Shown here: positions 23,460-31,489 of the stretch, in pieces
How the letters are laid out: every line of letters begins with the position of its first letter
How positions within the stretch are numbered: position 1 is the stretch's first letter
The notes under the pieces: generated by a model
Database searches by the model: none
Told to the model about the DNA's origin: nothing
What the model saw: the letters and a program-made list of their open reading frames with translations, nothing else
Assembly (NCBI RefSeq): GCF_900095445.1
Contig: NZ_FMJL01000043.1
Location: forward strand, 1-33,392
Source: Clostridium sp. N3C
Lineage (GTDB): Bacteria > Bacillota > Clostridia > Clostridiales > Clostridiaceae
Length of the DNA: 33,392 nt
Reading direction: 5' to 3'
Made by a program: the position numbers and the translations under genes

Positions 23460-24683
23460 CTATTTTTTATCAGATATTTTATCTTTATTAGATAAGAGTT
23501 TTTTTACATCTACTATACCATCCCCTTGAAGCCATCGGGATTCATCAATAGTAGTAGAAGAAACCTTTAGCAAAGAGTATATATCCTTAAACTGAAGCTC
23601 TGAATTGTTCTCTATTAACATTGCTATAATACCACTTATATAAGCAGCAGCACAGGAGGTGCCTGTGTAGGTTGTGTAGCTTTTTTCTAGTTTTCGAGGG
23701 TATAGCTTCACTCCATTACGCTCAGGAATATAATTTGGATCTGAATTTAGTGAGCAAAGATCTACGCAGGCTGCTGCCAAATTAGGTTTGTTGCTTTTTC
23801 CTACAGGTCCGCTGGAGGAATAGGTATAACACCGTATGTGGGAGCTGGTAGTATCTAAACCTCCTACAGTTAGACAATTGTCAAGAGCTGCTATACCAGT
23901 GATAGTTCCTTCACTGTTACCTAAAGAACCAGTGGGAACTACCGGTATGATTCCAAGAGAAATAAGCTTATCAAAAAGTTGTGAAAAAATTTTCATATTG
24001 TAAGGGTCATATTCCATGACTTCAAAAGGAAGACAAGCAATTCTAATATTATAATGATCGTAATCATCTATTAATAAGCTTATCGCATACAATATGTCAG
24101 AAATATAGGCTCTGCCTAAGGAATTAAAGGCTTTAATAACATATAGATGGCTATTCTCTGCCACACCCTTATACATTCCTTTAGAACAATAACCGCTACC
24201 GCAAATCAAACCAGACATAAAGGTTCCGTGGCCGTTATCGTCGTAAGGATATTTGTAGCCATTTATTAGATCTGTGAAAGCTTTAATTTTATTATTAGGT
24301 GTTTTAATATCTGGATGAGGATAGGCTCCGCTGTCAATTAAAGCTATACCTATACCCTTTCCTGTTAAGCTACAGTTACCTTTTATGCTTACACCGTTAG
24401 CGCTAAAGACACTGCTTCCGCAAAGAAAGGCATAACTGTCTAGGGATATATGTTCAACCTCAGGTAATTCTATGATCCGCTTTATTGCACTGGGAGTCAT
24501 GGTAGCACAAATAAAATTAAAGCTGTGTAAAGAACGATGAATAACTCCCTTATAGGATCTAATTTTTTTCTCTGTGCTCTGGGATAAAGTCTTACAATAA
24601 ATATTCACACGATAACTTTTGTAGAGATTATTATCTATAGAGTATAGTAACCTATAGTCTATTTTATTCCTTACAAAAAACAT
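23460..24683 (-). CDS. Subtilisin-like (S8) serine peptidase without signal peptide
   Basis: This 407-residue protein has an N-terminal propeptide-like region (1-85) and a subtilase domain with D117 in IALIDSGA, H152 in NGHGTFMSG and S343 in YTGTSCAAA. The place where the oxyanion asparagine usually stands (A-A-G-N-x-G) reads P-T-G-S253-L-G, so that residue is serine. No signal peptide is visible. The open frame extends to 24743, but AAGGAG lies 6 nt before the ATG at 24683, which is therefore the likely start. The SD and ATG are inside a long inverted repeat (separate entry). Clostridial Csp proteases, which process germination enzymes, are also S8 proteins, but I cannot place this one in that group. 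Confidence 0.85.
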   Translation of the reverse strand: MFFVRNKIDYRLLYSIDNNLYKSYRVNIYCKTLSQSTEKKIRSYKGVIHRSLHSFNFICATMTPSAIKRIIELPEVEHISLDSYAFLCGSSVFSANGVSIKGNCSLTGKGIGIALIDSGAYPHPDIKTPNNKIKAFTDLINGYKYPYDDNGHGTFMSGLICGSGYCSKGMYKGVAENSHLYVIKAFNSLGRAYISDILYAISLLIDDYDHYNIRIACLPFEVMEYDPYNMKIFSQLFDKLISLGIIPVVPTGSLGNSEGTITGIAALDNCLTVGGLDTTSSHIRCYTYSSSGPVGKSNKPNLAAACVDLCSLNSDPNYIPERNGVKLYPRKLEKSYTTYTGTSCAAAYISGIIAMLIENNSELQFKDIYSLLKVSSTTIDESRWLQGDGIVDVKKLLSNKDKISDKK

Positions 24684-24748
24684 TTGTATCTCCTTCCATT
24701 TGGCAAAGGCGTCTACCATAATATTATATGAAAGGAAATACAAATGTT
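24679..24748 (-). promoter_or_regulatory. Inverted repeat enclosing the SD and start codon of the S8 peptidase gene
   Basis: The arms at 24748-24732 and 24695-24679 (minus-strand order) can pair over 17 bp, 16 Watson-Crick plus one G-U. The 3' arm contains AAGGAG and the ATG (24683-24681). The loop is 36 nt. A TATAAT lies in the loop (24728-24723), with a weak -35 (ATAACA) upstream, so the same repeat could instead be an operator if transcription starts there. Confidence 0.7.
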
Positions 24749-24757
24749 ATCACATTA

Positions 24758-24807
24758 AAGCTTACTTTCCCCTTAAAAAGAACAAGGATGGAAAGGGCTT
24801 TTTTATT
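24758..24807. terminator. Imperfect hairpin between DMT and S8 genes
   Basis: CTTTCC (24765-24770) pairs with GGAAAG (24790-24795), with inner CCTT/AAGG (24771-24774/24784-24787) and outer AAGC/GCTT pairs. A good T run exists only on the plus strand. It lies after the stop of the minus-strand transporter gene, so assignment is uncertain. Confidence 0.4.
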
Positions 24808-25238
24808 TAGTTTTTCCACTTAAAAATAATTATTCCGATAATCATAATAATAACACCAATGATTTTATTGGCTCCAAAAGGAACTTTGTTGGTGTCAAAA
24901 AGACCAAGAGAATCAATTAGAGCTGCTGCTGTTAATTGAGATACTAAAATAGTAGATATGGCGTAAGTAGTTCCTAAAAGATTGATACCTTTCATTACGG
25001 TAAAAGTAATAACTACTCCTATGGCACCGCCTAAGAGATAGAGTTTATTTACTTCCTTCACATTTCTTATGTTTCCGTCACGAACAAACAGCATTATTAT
25101 TATAGTGATAAAAAAAGCAGTACTTTGGACGATTAGGTTTGTTTGCCAGGCTCCTATTTTTTCCTGCAATCTAGTATTAAATACTCCTTGGAAGCTCATT
25201 GCGGCACCAGCTATTATAGCAAAGATTAGACCAGTCAT
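24807..25238 (-). CDS. YdcZ-type DMT-superfamily membrane protein
   Basis: This 143-residue protein has about five membrane segments and the half-size arrangement of the DUF606/YdcZ branch of drug/metabolite transporters: GLIFAIIAGAAMSFQGVFN at the start, LLGTTYAISTILVSQLTAA in the middle and GVIIMIIGIIIFKWKN at the end. Half-size DMT proteins work as dimers or with a partner. Substrate unknown. The ATG follows AGGTGATTTACTT on the minus strand. Confidence 0.88.
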   Translation of the reverse strand: MTGLIFAIIAGAAMSFQGVFNTRLQEKIGAWQTNLIVQSTAFFITIIIMLFVRDGNIRNVKEVNKLYLLGGAIGVVITFTVMKGINLLGTTYAISTILVSQLTAAALIDSLGLFDTNKVPFGANKIIGVIIMIIGIIIFKWKN

Positions 25239-25277
25239 AAGTAAATCACCTCAAACTTAGTCTAACCAAAAGAAGAT

Positions 25278-25763
25278 TTAATAACCGCTATTTTGCCTCT
25301 CGTGGTTGATTGAATTTTTTTTAATATAGGCATTTTCTATTTCTTCCTCTGAAAAGCCTAAAGATAATCCAAGATTTAAAAAGTCTTCAAAGAGAGTGGT
25401 ATATTGATCATGGGATAAACATATTATGAAGTCATTTAAATCTATATATAAATTTAGAAATTGATCTGTGAGAGAGGCCTCTGGCACTTTTGGTTCTATA
25501 TTAATATCTTCAAAGTTTTTTTCTAATCCAATAGATAATATGAAATGAAGGCAATCTACATATTCTTCTAAAATTACGTCTTTAGGAGAGGGAGCTTTAT
25601 TACTCCAATATTTAAAGCACCTTGTTTCATTAGCTAATTCTCCTATTTCAACTTGAAGGGCCAAAGTTTTTCTTTGAATAAGGTTTTCGGATTGAAGGTT
25701 GTGTTCAGAAACAATTCTTGCATCTAACTCCTTTTGCAAGGCATATAGTTTTTTTAAATTCAT
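25278..25763 (-). CDS. Dimeric all-alpha dUTP diphosphatase (dUTPase_2)
   Basis: This 161-residue soluble enzyme hydrolyses dUTP (and possibly dUDP) to dUMP, keeping uracil out of DNA. It belongs to the all-alpha MazG-like NTP pyrophosphatase fold. Metal-binding acidic residues appear in VEIGELANETRCFKYWS (E39, E42 and E46) and LEEYVDCLHF (E66/E67, D70). The length fits the bacterial dUTPase_2 family. AAAGGAAG lies upstream of the ATG. Confidence 0.88.
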   Translation of the reverse strand: MNLKKLYALQKELDARIVSEHNLQSENLIQRKTLALQVEIGELANETRCFKYWSNKAPSPKDVILEEYVDCLHFILSIGLEKNFEDINIEPKVPEASLTDQFLNLYIDLNDFIICLSHDQYTTLFEDFLNLGLSLGFSEEEIENAYIKKNSINHERQNSGY

Positions 25764-26009
25764 AAAAAGGCTTCCTTTCCGTAAGATAGTTGAAATAACT
25801 CCTTTGTATATTGAATGATAAATTTCGAAAAATTTCTAAAGATAATCAACATATATATTCTAACGAATAATTAAATAAATTTAAAGTTACTGCAAACGAT
25901 TTCTGAAAAATAATTTGCAAAATTAAAAAATGAGAAAAAATAACAAAAAGAGCCAATATATATGATAAAAAACTCATATACAAATTAACAGGGCGCATAT
26001 TTTGATTAA
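25764..26009. other. AT-rich intergenic region with no gene seen
   Basis: About 250 bp upstream of the dUTPase gene contain no convincing ORF, RNA gene or repeat. It should hold the dUTPase promoter, but several weak AT-rich candidates make the choice unsafe. Confidence 0.5.
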
Positions 26010-26045
26010 AAAATAAGGACTCAGTATTACTGAATCCTTATTTTT
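26010..26045. terminator. Terminator after RNA ligase-family gene
   Basis: A 9-bp outer stem (26011-26019 with 26035-26043) and a 5-bp inner stem (26021-26025 with 26029-26033) stack around a 1x1 mismatch. T runs flank it on both strands, with a longer one for the minus strand, where the gene ends at 26063. Confidence 0.85.
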
Positions 26046-26062
26046 ACTAGTGATATTTTTTA

Positions 26063-26611
26063 TTAATATTCCCTTAATGGATAACTTTTCACAACCATAT
26101 CTTTTCTATTAGACATAGATTTCCATAGTTCAATTCTATCGATGGTAGCTAGCTTATAAAAGTTAATTATTTTAGCTTTATTGTAAGCGGCCTCATATTC
26201 ATTTTTTGATAATTCTCTTAACGGAAAGTTTGAACTATTTAAAGAGACATGAAGATTCCAATCCTCTATGCTAGGTCTTACGCTAATACCATGTAGTTTT
26301 AATGTATCGTTTATTAATCTAGCCAACCGGCTTATATATCCCTTATTTTCAACCTGTAGACTAACGGTCCTGTAAGGATCCTCAAAACAGATAGCATTAT
26401 TAATCTCAACTTTAAATCTCTTATAGGGCTTTAAAATCTTATTAATTATCTTGTCAAGTTTTTCTATGTCTGTTTCTCCTATTACATCTAAGGTGATATG
26501 AAGGGTTGATTGATTTTTATTGCTCTTATATTTTTTTGCTATACTTCTCTGCAACTTTTCTATATCTTTTAGGGAATCGTTATCAAATAAAGCAACTAAA
26601 TAATATTTCAT
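26063..26611 (-). CDS. 2'-5' RNA ligase family (2H phosphoesterase) protein
   Basis: This 182-residue soluble protein belongs to the LigT/2H phosphoesterase superfamily. The two H-x-T/S motifs are H38-I-T40 in STLHITLDVIG and H121-V-S123 in WNLHVSLN. Members open 2',3'-cyclic phosphates or ligate RNA ends; the in vivo role is unknown. The frame opens at 26641, but GGAGG lies a few nt before the ATG at 26611 and the MKYYLVALF start fits the family. It has its own promoter, divergent from murA. Confidence 0.85.
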   Translation of the reverse strand: MKYYLVALFDNDSLKDIEKLQRSIAKKYKSNKNQSTLHITLDVIGETDIEKLDKIINKILKPYKRFKVEINNAICFEDPYRTVSLQVENKGYISRLARLINDTLKLHGISVRPSIEDWNLHVSLNSSNFPLRELSKNEYEAAYNKAKIINFYKLATIDRIELWKSMSNRKDMVVKSYPLREY

Positions 26612-26662
26612 TGCTACCTCCTGTATAGTACCTAAGGGCACTAAATCTTGAACTTTACATAT

Positions 26663-26691
26663 ATAATACTTTAAATTGCTATTATTTTCAA
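26663..26691 (-). promoter_or_regulatory. Promoter of 2H phosphoesterase gene
   Basis: Minus-strand TTGAAA (26691-26686), 17-nt spacer and TATTAT (26668-26663). Good match, with a leader of about 45 nt. Confidence 0.75.
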
Positions 26692-26723
26692 TAAATACTG
26701 CCGATAATGTAAAAAAAATCTGC

Positions 26724-26751
26724 TTAACATTATTGAGACTTATGCTATAAT
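26724..26751 (+). promoter_or_regulatory. Promoter of murA
   Basis: TTAACA (26724-26729), 16-nt spacer and TATAAT (26746-26751) with an extended -10 TGC. The leader to murA would be about 140 nt and holds no evident gene. Confidence 0.8.
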
Positions 26752-26897
26752 AATATGTATGAAAGTGTAAGTTAAACTTGATTTTTGGTTTTTGAGTTAT
26801 ACTGAAGCGAATAGAGCAAGTTAAATGTTTTCAATGCATGGAAAAATCTTACAGCAAGTTTATATAATAGATTATTTGAATAAGGATGGGTAGTTAT

Positions 26898-28154
26898 ATG
26901 GAGAAGTTGCTTGTATATGGAGGTAATCCTTTAAATGGCAGAATCGAGATAAGTGGTGCAAAAAACGCAGCAGTAGCAATACTTCCAGCAGCATTAATGG
27001 CTAGTAATGGTATATGTAATATAGATAATGTTCCCGATATTGAAGATATACGATGTTTAGAAAGAATACTAGAATCTTTAGGATGCAAAATTGAAAGACA
27101 CAACAATAGAGCTATTATTGATAGTACGCAAATGACCAGTGTTGATGCTTGCACCGAAGATGTAAGAAAAATGAGGGCCTCTTATTATCTAATCGGTGCT
27201 TTGTTAGGTAGATTTAAGCAGGCTAGGGTGGAGCTACCAGGGGGATGCCCTATAGGGGTTAGACCGATAGATCAGCATATTAAAGGTTTTGAGGCCCTAG
27301 GAGCAGAAGTTAAGATTGAGCATGGCGCAGTAACTGTCAAGGCAGATAAGCTTGTAGGTGCCAACATATTTTTTGATGTTGTAAGCGTAGGTGCTACAAT
27401 TAACGTTATGTTAGCAGCAGCCTTAGCAGAAGGTACAACAATATTAGAAAATGTAGCTAGAGAGCCTCATGTAGTAGATGTAGCGAATTTTTTGAATACT
27501 ATGGGGGCAAATATAAAAGGAGCAGGAACTGACGTAATAAGGATTACGGGAGTTAAAGAGTTAACAGGATGTTTCTATAGTGTAATACCAGATCAAATAG
27601 AAGCAGGAACTTTCATGATAGCAGCAGCCGCCTGTGGAGGAAGAGTAGAGATAGCTAATGTAATTCCTAAACATTTGGAATCTATAACTGCAAAGTTAAT
27701 TGAGATGGGTGCTGATATTATAGAAAAAGAGGATAGTATTATTGTTGAATCCAAGGGGCCTTTAAAGGCAGTAAATATAAAAACACTACCTTACCCAGGG
27801 TTTCCTACTGATGTTCAACAGCCTATGAGTACCCTTTTATCTGTGGCTGAAGGTAGGAGTATAATTAATGAAAGCATATGGGAATCTAGATTTAAGCATG
27901 TAGATGAACTTAAAAAGATGGGGGCAGACATCAAGGTTGAAGGAAGGACTGCTATTATTGACGGAGTTGAAAAATTGACGGGAGCTGTAGTTAAGGCTAC
28001 AGATCTTAGGGCCGGAGCAGCTATGGTTATAGCGGGATTGATAGCAGAAGGCGTTAGTGAGATACATAATATTGAACATATAGATAGAGGATATCCACAA
28101 ATTGAAGATAAGTTTAGAGCTTTAGGAGCAAGAATAGAGAGAGTAGCAGAGTGA
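26898..28154 (+). CDS. murA: UDP-N-acetylglucosamine 1-carboxyvinyltransferase
   Basis: This 418-residue cytoplasmic enzyme adds enolpyruvate from PEP to UDP-GlcNAc, the first committed step of peptidoglycan synthesis. The catalytic C117 in [11 protein letters not shown] is present (the residue attacked by fosfomycin), as is K22 in SGAKNA. Length fits MurA. The frame opens at ATG 26886, but AAGGATGGG at 26882-26890 is better placed for ATG 26898, which begins MEKLLVYGG as in relatives. Low-GC Gram-positives often have two MurA paralogues; which this is cannot be decided here. Confidence 0.95.
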   Translation: MEKLLVYGGNPLNGRIEISGAKNAAVAILPAALMASNGICNIDNVPDIEDIRCLERILESLGCKIERHNNRAIIDSTQMTSVDACTEDVRKMRASYYLIGALLGRFKQARVELPGGCPIGVRPIDQHIKGFEALGAEVKIEHGAVTVKADKLVGANIFFDVVSVGATINVMLAAALAEGTTILENVAREPHVVDVANFLNTMGANIKGAGTDVIRITGVKELTGCFYSVIPDQIEAGTFMIAAAACGGRVEIANVIPKHLESITAKLIEMGADIIEKEDSIIVESKGPLKAVNIKTLPYPGFPTDVQQPMSTLLSVAEGRSIINESIWESRFKHVDELKKMGADIKVEGRTAIIDGVEKLTGAVVKATDLRAGAAMVIAGLIAEGVSEIHNIEHIDRGYPQIEDKFRALGARIERVAE

Positions 28155-28189
28155 TTCAATAATACAAGGGAAGAAAGGGAGAAAAACCA

Positions 28190-28972
28190 TTGATATTTAG
28201 TTCGTTATATAGTGGCAGCAGTGGAAACTCTATATTTTTATCTTCTGATAATACCAAGATATTAATAGATGCAGGAATGCCAGGAAAAAGTATTGAGAAT
28301 GCCCTAAAGGATATAGGTGAAAAGGCTGAAGAGATAGATGCAATTTTTGTAACTCATGAGCATACAGATCATACCAAGGGGGTAGGTGTTTTATCCAGGA
28401 AGTATGATATACCTATATATGCCAGTGAAGGTACTTGGAAGGGCATGATTAAACAAGTAGGAAAGATTAAAGATAATAACATAAGGGTAATGAATTCACC
28501 AATAAGCATTAAAGATATGGATATAGCAAGCTTTGCAATATCTCATGATGCTCTGCAACCTACAGGCTATTCTATTATCTGTGAAGGAAAGAAGGCTTGT
28601 ATTGCAACGGACTTAGGATACTTATCTGAAGAGGTAAAAGACAATATTATTGATGCAGATCTATTGTTATTAGAAAGTAATCATGATGTGGAAATGCTTA
28701 AATTTGGTCCTTATCCATATGTATTAAAAAAAAGAATATTAAGTGATGTAGGTCATTTATCTAATGAGGCTTGTGGAAAAGCAATAATAGAAATAATGAC
28801 TGAAAAGCAAAAGAAGATAGTATTAGGACATTTAAGCAAGACTAACAACTATCCAGAGTTAGCTTATCTTACTGTTGCTAATATTTTGAAGGAAGAGAAA
28901 ATCAATATCGGTAAAGATGTAATTCTCACCATGGCCGACAGAAGTAAGCCAAGCAGTTATATTAAGTTGTAG
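28190..28972 (+). CDS. walJ: WalJ/YycJ-type metallo-beta-lactamase-fold hydrolase
   Basis: This 260-residue cytoplasmic protein has the metallo-hydrolase motif T-H56-E-H58-T-D60-H61 and the family-typical start FSSLYSGSSGNSIFL. A later histidine is in LLLLESNHDVEML and another in VLGHLSKTNN. It is closest to YycJ (WalJ), which in Bacillus sits with the walRK genes and affects cell-wall and DNA processes; here it follows murA instead. The start is TTG with GGGAG upstream. It is 35 nt after murA and 27 nt before the GerMN lipoprotein gene, so the three probably share a transcript. Confidence 0.85.
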   Translation: MIFSSLYSGSSGNSIFLSSDNTKILIDAGMPGKSIENALKDIGEKAEEIDAIFVTHEHTDHTKGVGVLSRKYDIPIYASEGTWKGMIKQVGKIKDNNIRVMNSPISIKDMDIASFAISHDALQPTGYSIICEGKKACIATDLGYLSEEVKDNIIDADLLLLESNHDVEMLKFGPYPYVLKKRILSDVGHLSNEACGKAIIEIMTEKQKKIVLGHLSKTNNYPELAYLTVANILKEEKINIGKDVILTMADRSKPSSYIKL

Positions 28973-28999
28973 TATAAACTTTATGAAAAGAGGGAAGCT

Positions 29000-29560
29000 A
29001 TGAAAAAAATACTAATTATTCCAACATTGCTATTAACAATAACTTCCGCTGTATTAAGTTCTGGTTGTGAGAATGTAAGTAATACTAGTAAACAAAAACA
29101 GGAGAAAGTTCACTTAATGGATAGTAGTGATGAGTTTTTGAGCTTGAATGTGTATTTTGACGCTACCACCGATGATAATGCAGTGAGTGTAGCTAAGGAA
29201 GAACTGCTTATTAATAAGGAAGAGCTTATAGGTGAAATTTTAATTAATCAGTTGATAAAGGGGCCTTCCACAGAAGGAAAGCTTAAAGCTGTTCTACCTA
29301 AGGAAACTAGATTAATAAATCTTTCTATTAAGGATAATATAGCTATTGTAAACTTAAGTAAGGAAGCGGCAGTGCCAATGACCGCTAGCAAGGAGGAAGC
29401 TTGCTTAAGAGCTATAGTTACATCCCTTTCTCAAATAGAATCAGTAAACAAGGTAACTATCCTTATAGATAGTAAAAATGCTGAAACCCTTGGAGGAAAT
29501 TATAATATATCCAAGCCTTTTAGTCTTGCAGATATAAGTGCCTTGAAAATACAGGAATAA
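29000..29560 (+). CDS. GerMN-domain lipoprotein
   Basis: This 186-residue protein has a lipoprotein signal (1-23, ending LSSGC with C23) and one GerMN domain (about 48-165) containing LNVYFDATTDD, LINQLIKGPSTEGK and NIAIVNLSKEA. Bacillus GerM, with two such domains, takes part in sporulation and germination; single-domain lipoproteins are common in clostridia and of unclear function. Outer face of the membrane is expected. It shares a likely transcript with murA and walJ. Confidence 0.85.
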   Translation: MKKILIIPTLLLTITSAVLSSGCENVSNTSKQKQEKVHLMDSSDEFLSLNVYFDATTDDNAVSVAKEELLINKEELIGEILINQLIKGPSTEGKLKAVLPKETRLINLSIKDNIAIVNLSKEAAVPMTASKEEACLRAIVTSLSQIESVNKVTILIDSKNAETLGGNYNISKPFSLADISALKIQE

Positions 29561-29573
29561 GTTATATAATTTG

Positions 29574-29602
29574 TTGAAAAATAGAAAGGCATTAATTATA
29601 AT
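29574..29602 (+). promoter_or_regulatory. Promoter of the SEC-C protein gene
   Basis: TTGAAA (29574-29579), 17-nt spacer and exact TATAAT (29597-29602). This suggests the SEC-C gene can be expressed separately from the murA group. Confidence 0.8.
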
Positions 29603-29640
29603 AATTGCTATAAATACAGGATGCAAAGGAGAATTAGAAT

Positions 29641-30153
29641 ATGAGCCTATATACAGATTGGACAAATATGGTAGTTAATTTTGTGAAGCAACATGGAGAA
29701 GACGCCTTTTGGCAAGAATACGGCCGAATGGAAACAAAAATTTATACCTATGTACTTGCAAACTTCAAAGAGCCTTTAAAAGGTACTATTGCAGAATTAG
29801 CAAAGAAGTTTGATACTACACAAGAGTTTTTTATGGGATATTTAGATGGACTAAACGAAAGCTTAAAAGAAAGCTATGATCTAGAAAAAATAGAAGCTGA
29901 TGATGTACTTACTCTTGATATAGATTTCGAAAAGTTATATTTTAATATGCTAGATGCCAAGGCCGACTACTTATACAGCCTACCTCAATGGGATGGAATC
30001 TTCTCAGTAGAAAAGAGAAAAGAGATACATAAGGCATGGAAGGATTCAAAAACTGTTGTTAAGGAAAATAAAATAGGAAGAAATGATCCATGTCCATGCG
30101 GCAGTGGTAAAAAGTATAAGAAGTGTTGTGGAAATAAAGCAGCAAACCAATAA
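29641..30153 (+). CDS. SEC-C metal-binding protein
   Basis: This 170-residue soluble protein has an all-helical N-terminal part (about 1-145) without recognised motif and a C-terminal SEC-C zinc motif, [19 protein letters not shown]. In SecA the same motif binds zinc and contacts SecB or ribosomes. In small proteins like this it suggests binding to the translation or export machinery, but the partner is unknown. AAAGGAG precedes the ATG; a strong terminator follows. Confidence 0.85.
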   Translation: MSLYTDWTNMVVNFVKQHGEDAFWQEYGRMETKIYTYVLANFKEPLKGTIAELAKKFDTTQEFFMGYLDGLNESLKESYDLEKIEADDVLTLDIDFEKLYFNMLDAKADYLYSLPQWDGIFSVEKRKEIHKAWKDSKTVVKENKIGRNDPCPCGSGKKYKKCCGNKAANQ

Positions 30154-30191
30154 GTACTTTTGTAATTTCAATGTCATCTATATATAAAGAT

Positions 30192-30237
30192 AGAGCGTTG
30201 CAAAACTACTGAAAGAGTAGTTTGCGACGCTCTTTTT
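30192..30237 (+). terminator. Terminator after SEC-C gene
   Basis: A long stem (30192-30210 with about 30215-30232), with one bulged A and a G-U pair, is followed by TTTTTG. Confidence 0.92.
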
Positions 30238-30357
30238 GTTTTAGAAAATCTTTACTCTAAAATTTTAGTGATCTATATGGCGAATTTGATTATTAATTAA
30301 TGAAATTGATAATATTATTAATTTTATAATATATTCTGATAATTTTGATATATCATA

Positions 30358-30387
30358 TTGACAAATAATGAAATGTTCTGATATATT
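30358..30387 (+). promoter_or_regulatory. Promoter upstream of the kinase/ABC operon
   Basis: Exact TTGACA (30358-30363), 18-nt spacer and TATATT (30382-30387). A perfect 10-bp palindrome TGATATATCA at 30346-30355 lies just before the -35. The leader to the kinase ATG is about 150 nt. No gene is seen in the 30238-30540 gap. Confidence 0.65.
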
Positions 30388-30439
30388 TACTATATAAGAT
30401 TGATAATTCTTGAAATGAAATGTAATATTTTATCGAATA

Positions 30440-30454
30440 TTGTAAACGTTCTAT
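30440..30454 (+). promoter_or_regulatory. Candidate CcpA cre site
   Basis: TTGTAAACGTTCTAT matches the loose cre consensus WTGNAANCGNWNNCW at all but one of 15 positions. It lies downstream of the likely promoter and about 90 bp before the kinase start, where CcpA could block elongation. Confidence 0.55.
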
Positions 30455-30540
30455 CATTCATATTACATATTAGGAATTCCTCTATGGATTGTTAATCTCT
30501 TTGATAAAATTTGATTTCTTCTAACAAAGGAGACAGTTAA

Positions 30541-31461
30541 ATGGTTGATATAGTTGGTGTAGGTCATTGTTGCCAGGATTATTTATGCATAATAGAAAAT
30601 TATCCTCCAGAAGATGGTTCTACTCATATTACCCAAATCACCTCCCAAGGAGGTGGAGCAGTAGCCACTGCAATGGTTGCTGCAGCTAGATTAGGAATAC
30701 ATACTGGTTATATAGGGAATTTAGGAGATGATGAAATTGGTGATATGATCATTTCTGAATTTCAACAAGAACAGGTGAATGTATCTACTATTAGCAGATT
30801 GCCAAATGTTAAAAGCTTATCTTCTTATGTAATGATTCAGCCTGAAAATGGAACTCGAACAAAATTTCCATATCAAGGTAAAATCCCCCCAATTTCCTGG
30901 GACGAAAAGAAGAAAGAAATGTTAAGAAATGCTAAGATTCTCCATTTGGATGGAACAGATTATGAAAATGCCCTTAATGCTGCATTATTGGCAAAAGAAT
31001 ATGGGGTTACCATTTCACTTGATGGCTGTTCTAGGCAGCAGGATAACAGTAAAAATAAAGAATTAGCTTCTATGGCAGATATTCTTATAATGAATGCAGT
31101 TTATCCCATGGCTGTTTCTGGAAAGTCAAACATCAAGGATGCCTTGCTTGAAATAAGTACATGGGGACCTAAAATTATACTTTCTACTGCTGGAGCCAAT
31201 GGTGTTTATGCAGTAATTGATAGAAAAGTATACCACTACAAACCTTGCAAAGCAAAAGTAGTTGATACAACAGGTGCAGGTGACGTATTTCATGGAGCAT
31301 TTCTTGTTGCTTATTTAATGGGTAAAAGTTTTGATGACTGCATAGGTTTTGCTCAGTATACCGCTGCAATAAAATGCGTACAAATTGGTGGACGTACAGG
31401 AATACCTGATTTGCAGAGGGTAGAGAAAAATTACAAGTGTTTTACAGGTACTCGCCTGTGA
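30541..31461 (+). CDS. PfkB-family carbohydrate kinase
   Basis: This 306-residue soluble kinase of the ribokinase/PfkB family has an N-terminal GxG-like VDIVGVGHCCQDYLCIIENYP, the substrate-region GGGAVATAMVAAARLG, and the C-terminal signature DTTGAGDVFHGAFLVAYL with its catalytic aspartate (D in GAGD). It should phosphorylate a sugar or sugar acid. It is 28 nt before an ABC binding-protein gene, implying that the kinase acts on a carbon source taken up by that system. Substrate unknown. AAAGGAG precedes the ATG. Confidence 0.88.
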   Translation: MVDIVGVGHCCQDYLCIIENYPPEDGSTHITQITSQGGGAVATAMVAAARLGIHTGYIGNLGDDEIGDMIISEFQQEQVNVSTISRLPNVKSLSSYVMIQPENGTRTKFPYQGKIPPISWDEKKKEMLRNAKILHLDGTDYENALNAALLAKEYGVTISLDGCSRQQDNSKNKELASMADILIMNAVYPMAVSGKSNIKDALLEISTWGPKIILSTAGANGVYAVIDRKVYHYKPCKAKVVDTTGAGDVFHGAFLVAYLMGKSFDDCIGFAQYTAAIKCVQIGGRTGIPDLQRVEKNYKCFTGTRL

Positions 31462-31489
31462 AAATAAATTATTAATGGAGGGAAAACAA

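Noticed and set aside
27815..28159. 114-codon minus-strand frame opposite the murA 3' half
   Set aside because: It lies wholly antisense to a well-conserved gene and has no SD or family motif.
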